DNA from: Alligator mississippiensis
Lineage: Eukaryota; Chordata; Crocodylia; Alligatoridae
Direction: 5' to 3'
Length of the DNA: 64,000 nucleotides
Assembly: GCF_030867095.1 (NCBI RefSeq)
Contig: NC_081833.1
Coordinates: 68,971,895 to 69,035,894 of the forward strand
Made by a program: the position numbers and the translations under genes. Below, piece by piece: positions 61,386 through 64,000 of the stretch. A model generated the notes under the pieces. That model searched no databases. It saw only the letters and a program-made list of their open reading frames with translations, and had not been told where the DNA came from. Within the stretch, counting starts at the first letter, position 1. Each line of letters starts with the position of its first letter.

Positions 61386-62966
61386 TTTCAGGGACTTGAC
61401 TTTGCTTTCCTCATAGCCTCTTTCCTCTACTAAACTATAAAAGCTCTAAGGGGAAAAAAAAGTTACATTTGTTCTAGAGACAGCGATGCACTTGTGCTGG
61501 ATGCAGAGGCATTAGAAGCAGCTACTGGTTTGGAAGCAGGAAAGGGGGAAAAAAAGCAAAGCAAAACAAAAACACCAAGAGCAAAGCAGCTTCACAGAGC
61601 TTACCATTTTTTTGCATGTTCTTTCCTGAGCATTATACGAAGAATGGAATTAATCTGTTGCATCGCTACAAAGAAGAAAAACTGCTGATCTCATAGAGAA
61701 TCTCATTCAATCAGTTTCTTGTTTTATTAAAACATGTAAAGCGTAGTAGGGATGTTAAGCTTGCTGTGCCAACAGTAACATCTCTTGATTTTAGCAGGGA
61801 GCACTGTGCCTTGGCAGGAACAGAATCAGAATTGATTTGTTTTTTCCTTCCTCTCCAGCTCAAAAATGCAAAAATAAACCATGGTATTTCTTCTAACTAT
61901 TCAGAATTGGAGGCCACTGCAGGTGAGGGCAGGTTAAAGAAATTGTGTTGTTCTTACAGCTCAGGCTGCTGCTCTATTTAAATGGATGTAGATTAGCCTA
62001 ACAGTTTGGAAGATGTCTTGCCATTCCTCAGTTTTTGCTTGATTTTGAAGAGCAGGCTGTGATTAAGTGCATGGAGTTTGCTGTTGGCAAGGACATATTT
62101 CATGTGCAAATCCTCCCTTTCTATATAAGGGACAAGTCGGAGGCTGGGCAGGGTGGCACCTCAGGGACTAGTTCTTTATAAGGGGTATGTTTTTCCATTG
62201 TAAGAACCTGAGCTGCAGCAAGCAACGTTGCCAAGGGACCTTGAGTCCCACAATGTTGAACTCTTAGTGCCTGGCTTATGCAAGCTTCCTAAAATATGGT
62301 CAGAACAAGAAGTATGCCCTGAGAATGGTCAAAATGCTAACTCTCTTTCAACCTGGCTTCTAAGAGAGTGTGACTCCAAAGGAGAGCTTTATGCAACCAA
62401 AGACTAATACTAGTAAAACAAAGTCTTCTTCTAGCTAAGTTTTTCCATCATCTCCACCCTAAAAACCTGTCTCCTATCATAGTTAAACCTGATGCTCTAG
62501 AAACACAGCTCTCTTATAGCTAGCCAGGGGAATTACTTAATTCACTACAGCTGGCCGATCCCAACTGCCCTGACTCTTAGTACAAACACTTAGCGCATGC
62601 AGCTGTGATCCTTCCTCAGCTCAAAGAGAGTTTTAACCCTCTCCTCTGCCAGTCCCTGCAAGAAGCCTGTTATGTATGCTGCCACCCAACCAACAATGAA
62701 AGACAGACACCTAAAGCAGTCAGGAGGCTGAATTAAAGTGCTTAAATCCAAAATGGGCGTACCAAAACCCCCACTTGGCTGGAACCAAACTCCCTGGCTG
62801 CATTCTTGTTTCTGCGCCTGCAAAAAACTGCCCCCATCAGAGCAACTTGGCACCTAGATCATGCCTAAGCCTGATGGAAGTCTCAATTCAGGCATTTCTC
62901 CATCTAATGCCCATGAGGTGCCTGGCTCTGCAGGTGTGCTGTGACTAGGCCTAACACACACCAGGG
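61386..62966. other. Unassigned stretch
   Basis: No gene or repeat family is recognised; open frames are below 90 codons. Confidence 0.5.
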
Positions 62967-63198
62967 CTAGGGACAGACATTACACATAAACCGGTTTAAG
63001 TGATCAGAAACTTGTTTAAACCTGTAGCAGAAGAAAAGTTTAGTGCATATAAACCAGTTTCAAAATGGCTGAAACTGGTTTAAGATAAATCTGGTTGACT
63101 TAACTAATTTGGGTCAAACTGGTTTACGCCAAGTCTGTCCCAGACCCCTTTCTGGTTTAAGTTAAACCGGAGTCCCCCAGCATCCCAGGTGTTTTGCA
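62967..63198 (+). mobile_element. AAACTGGTTTAA family, plus-strand copy with extended 3' part
   Basis: The left end CTAGGGACAGACATTACACA, the body CAAAATGGCTGAAACTGG and the right end AAGTCTGTCCCAG (to 63143) match the copy at 44245. Homology with the copy at 39028 continues through AGTCCCCCAGCATCCCAG to about 63198, so the real element is longer than the inner inverted repeats suggest. The outer boundary is not resolved; GC-rich sequence to about 63420 may belong to it. Confidence 0.82.
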
Positions 63199-64000
63199 GC
63201 CCTGGGCTGGGCTGTCTGGTCCAGAGAACAGGGATGGCCCCACCCCTCTGCTGTCTAGCTGAGCTCTGGTGGAGACTGCAGGCACAGCAGGGTCTGCCTG
63301 GCTTCCCCCTGCCTTACCCCCCACCACATCACTCAGTGCTCAAGCAGGGTTCCCCTTGTCCTCCCCTCCCATCTCCCATAGCATGGACCCCAGCCCCACA
63401 GACCCTAGGCATGGTATGCTAGCTAATGCTGAGAGGTGTCTGCGTGTGTGTGTCTCCAATTTCCCTAGGACAGGACAAAGGCAGACAGGACAGTTTCTGC
63501 TTAGGGCTTTTTGGAGCTAATCAACAGGTCAGCTGGTAATGTCCCTCAGTTCCTTCCTTGGAAAAAGCTGTTTAAGAGCTTGAGCTAATGAGAGAGGCTT
63601 TTGTTTTCTTGAAGGGCTCCTAAATGCTGTGTTATCAACTCCTTGCTGGCTCCCTCGCCTGTCAGAATTGCTGCAGACAGTATGAAGAAGCAGAGAGAGG
63701 GAGATTGAAAAGCTCAGTATCATCAACTGATGCATGTACTGCACACCCCCACTTTGCCTCAGAGTGCCTGGGACTGTGCATGCAGGGTAGAGGTTGAAAC
63801 CCCTCCCTAATCAGAGTGTCCTGCTGGGACCTGGTCATGCCCCCCTCAGCTCAGCACTGTGGAAGGAAGGGAGGACTGATTTAACATCCCTGGCTTCTAG
63901 TCTTATCCACTGCAGGCATGTGCCTGCATTTCTTTCCTCAGTCCAGAGGGAATGTCTGTGCACTTGCAAACCAGTTCAACCTGGCAGATTAGACTAATCT
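63199..64000. other. Unassigned end of window
   Basis: The first 220 bases are GC-rich and may be the tail of the preceding element. No gene is recognised. The final bases (AAACCAGTTCAACCTGG, from about 63969) hint at another related repeat cut off by the window edge. Confidence 0.4.

Noticed and set aside
1-64000. Endogenous retrovirus or other virus-derived element
   Set aside because: No paired LTRs, primer-binding site, gag/pol/env words or capsid genes were recognised by eye. A profile search would be decisive.
1-64000. Microbial defence, biosynthetic or toxin locus
   Set aside because: Composition, repeats and lack of dense coding show vertebrate nuclear DNA.
1-64000. tRNA or other structured RNA genes
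   Set aside because: No A-box/B-box pair with a cloverleaf was noticed; the MIR pieces keep only their core and tail parts.

Overview
The window is non-coding vertebrate DNA: AT-rich, CpG-poor, with no convincing multi-exon protein-coding gene, rRNA, tRNA, CRISPR array or microbial locus. The interspersed repeats suggest a sauropsid, most likely a crocodilian (turtle is the alternative). They are CR1 LINE 3' ends, palindromic MITEs resembling the archosaur Chompy family, old L2 and MIR pieces still readable (which implies slow neutral decay), and hAT-type copies that start CAGGGGTG. The species call is inference from remembered repeat families, not a search.

Layout. 1-9 kb: mostly unassigned sequence with Chompy-like MITEs (3397-3470, 5625-5733, 7583-7640), a nearly perfect 40-bp palindrome (4311-4350) and a 445-bp MITE (5734-6178). 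9-13 kb: a hAT copy, a possible regulatory block, a 116-bp snap-back palindrome (11710-11825), a G-rich quadruplex-prone tract, a GC-rich hAT fragment and a MIR. 13-22 kb: mostly unassigned, with a CR1 on the minus strand at 17148-17480. 22-33 kb: an L2 fragment with a readable peptide, an AT-rich block with many homeodomain-type TAATTA motifs, several GC-rich MITE-like insertions and a 1.2-kb purine-rich tract. 33-50 kb: a hairpin-rich MITE (33427-33686), more MIRs, and two copies of a family rich in AAACTGGTTTAA (39028-39260 minus, 44245-44434 plus). 50-64 kb: microsatellites, three CR1 pieces including a 1.15-kb one with part of the reverse transcriptase (58531-59680), a MIR, and a third copy of the AAACTGGTTTAA family (62967-63198).

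The genes do not work together here because none is supported; the window is best read as an intergenic or large intronic region. Three short segments bounded by splice-like motifs (16412-16461, 24688-24747, 56074-56211) are weak exon candidates. Several repeat-poor AT-rich blocks could be conserved regulatory elements, but only alignment to other species can tell. The least explained structures are the palindromes at 4311-4350 and 11710-11825 and the three-copy AAACTGGTTTAA family. I saw no undescribed multi-gene system and no recognisable endogenous virus.
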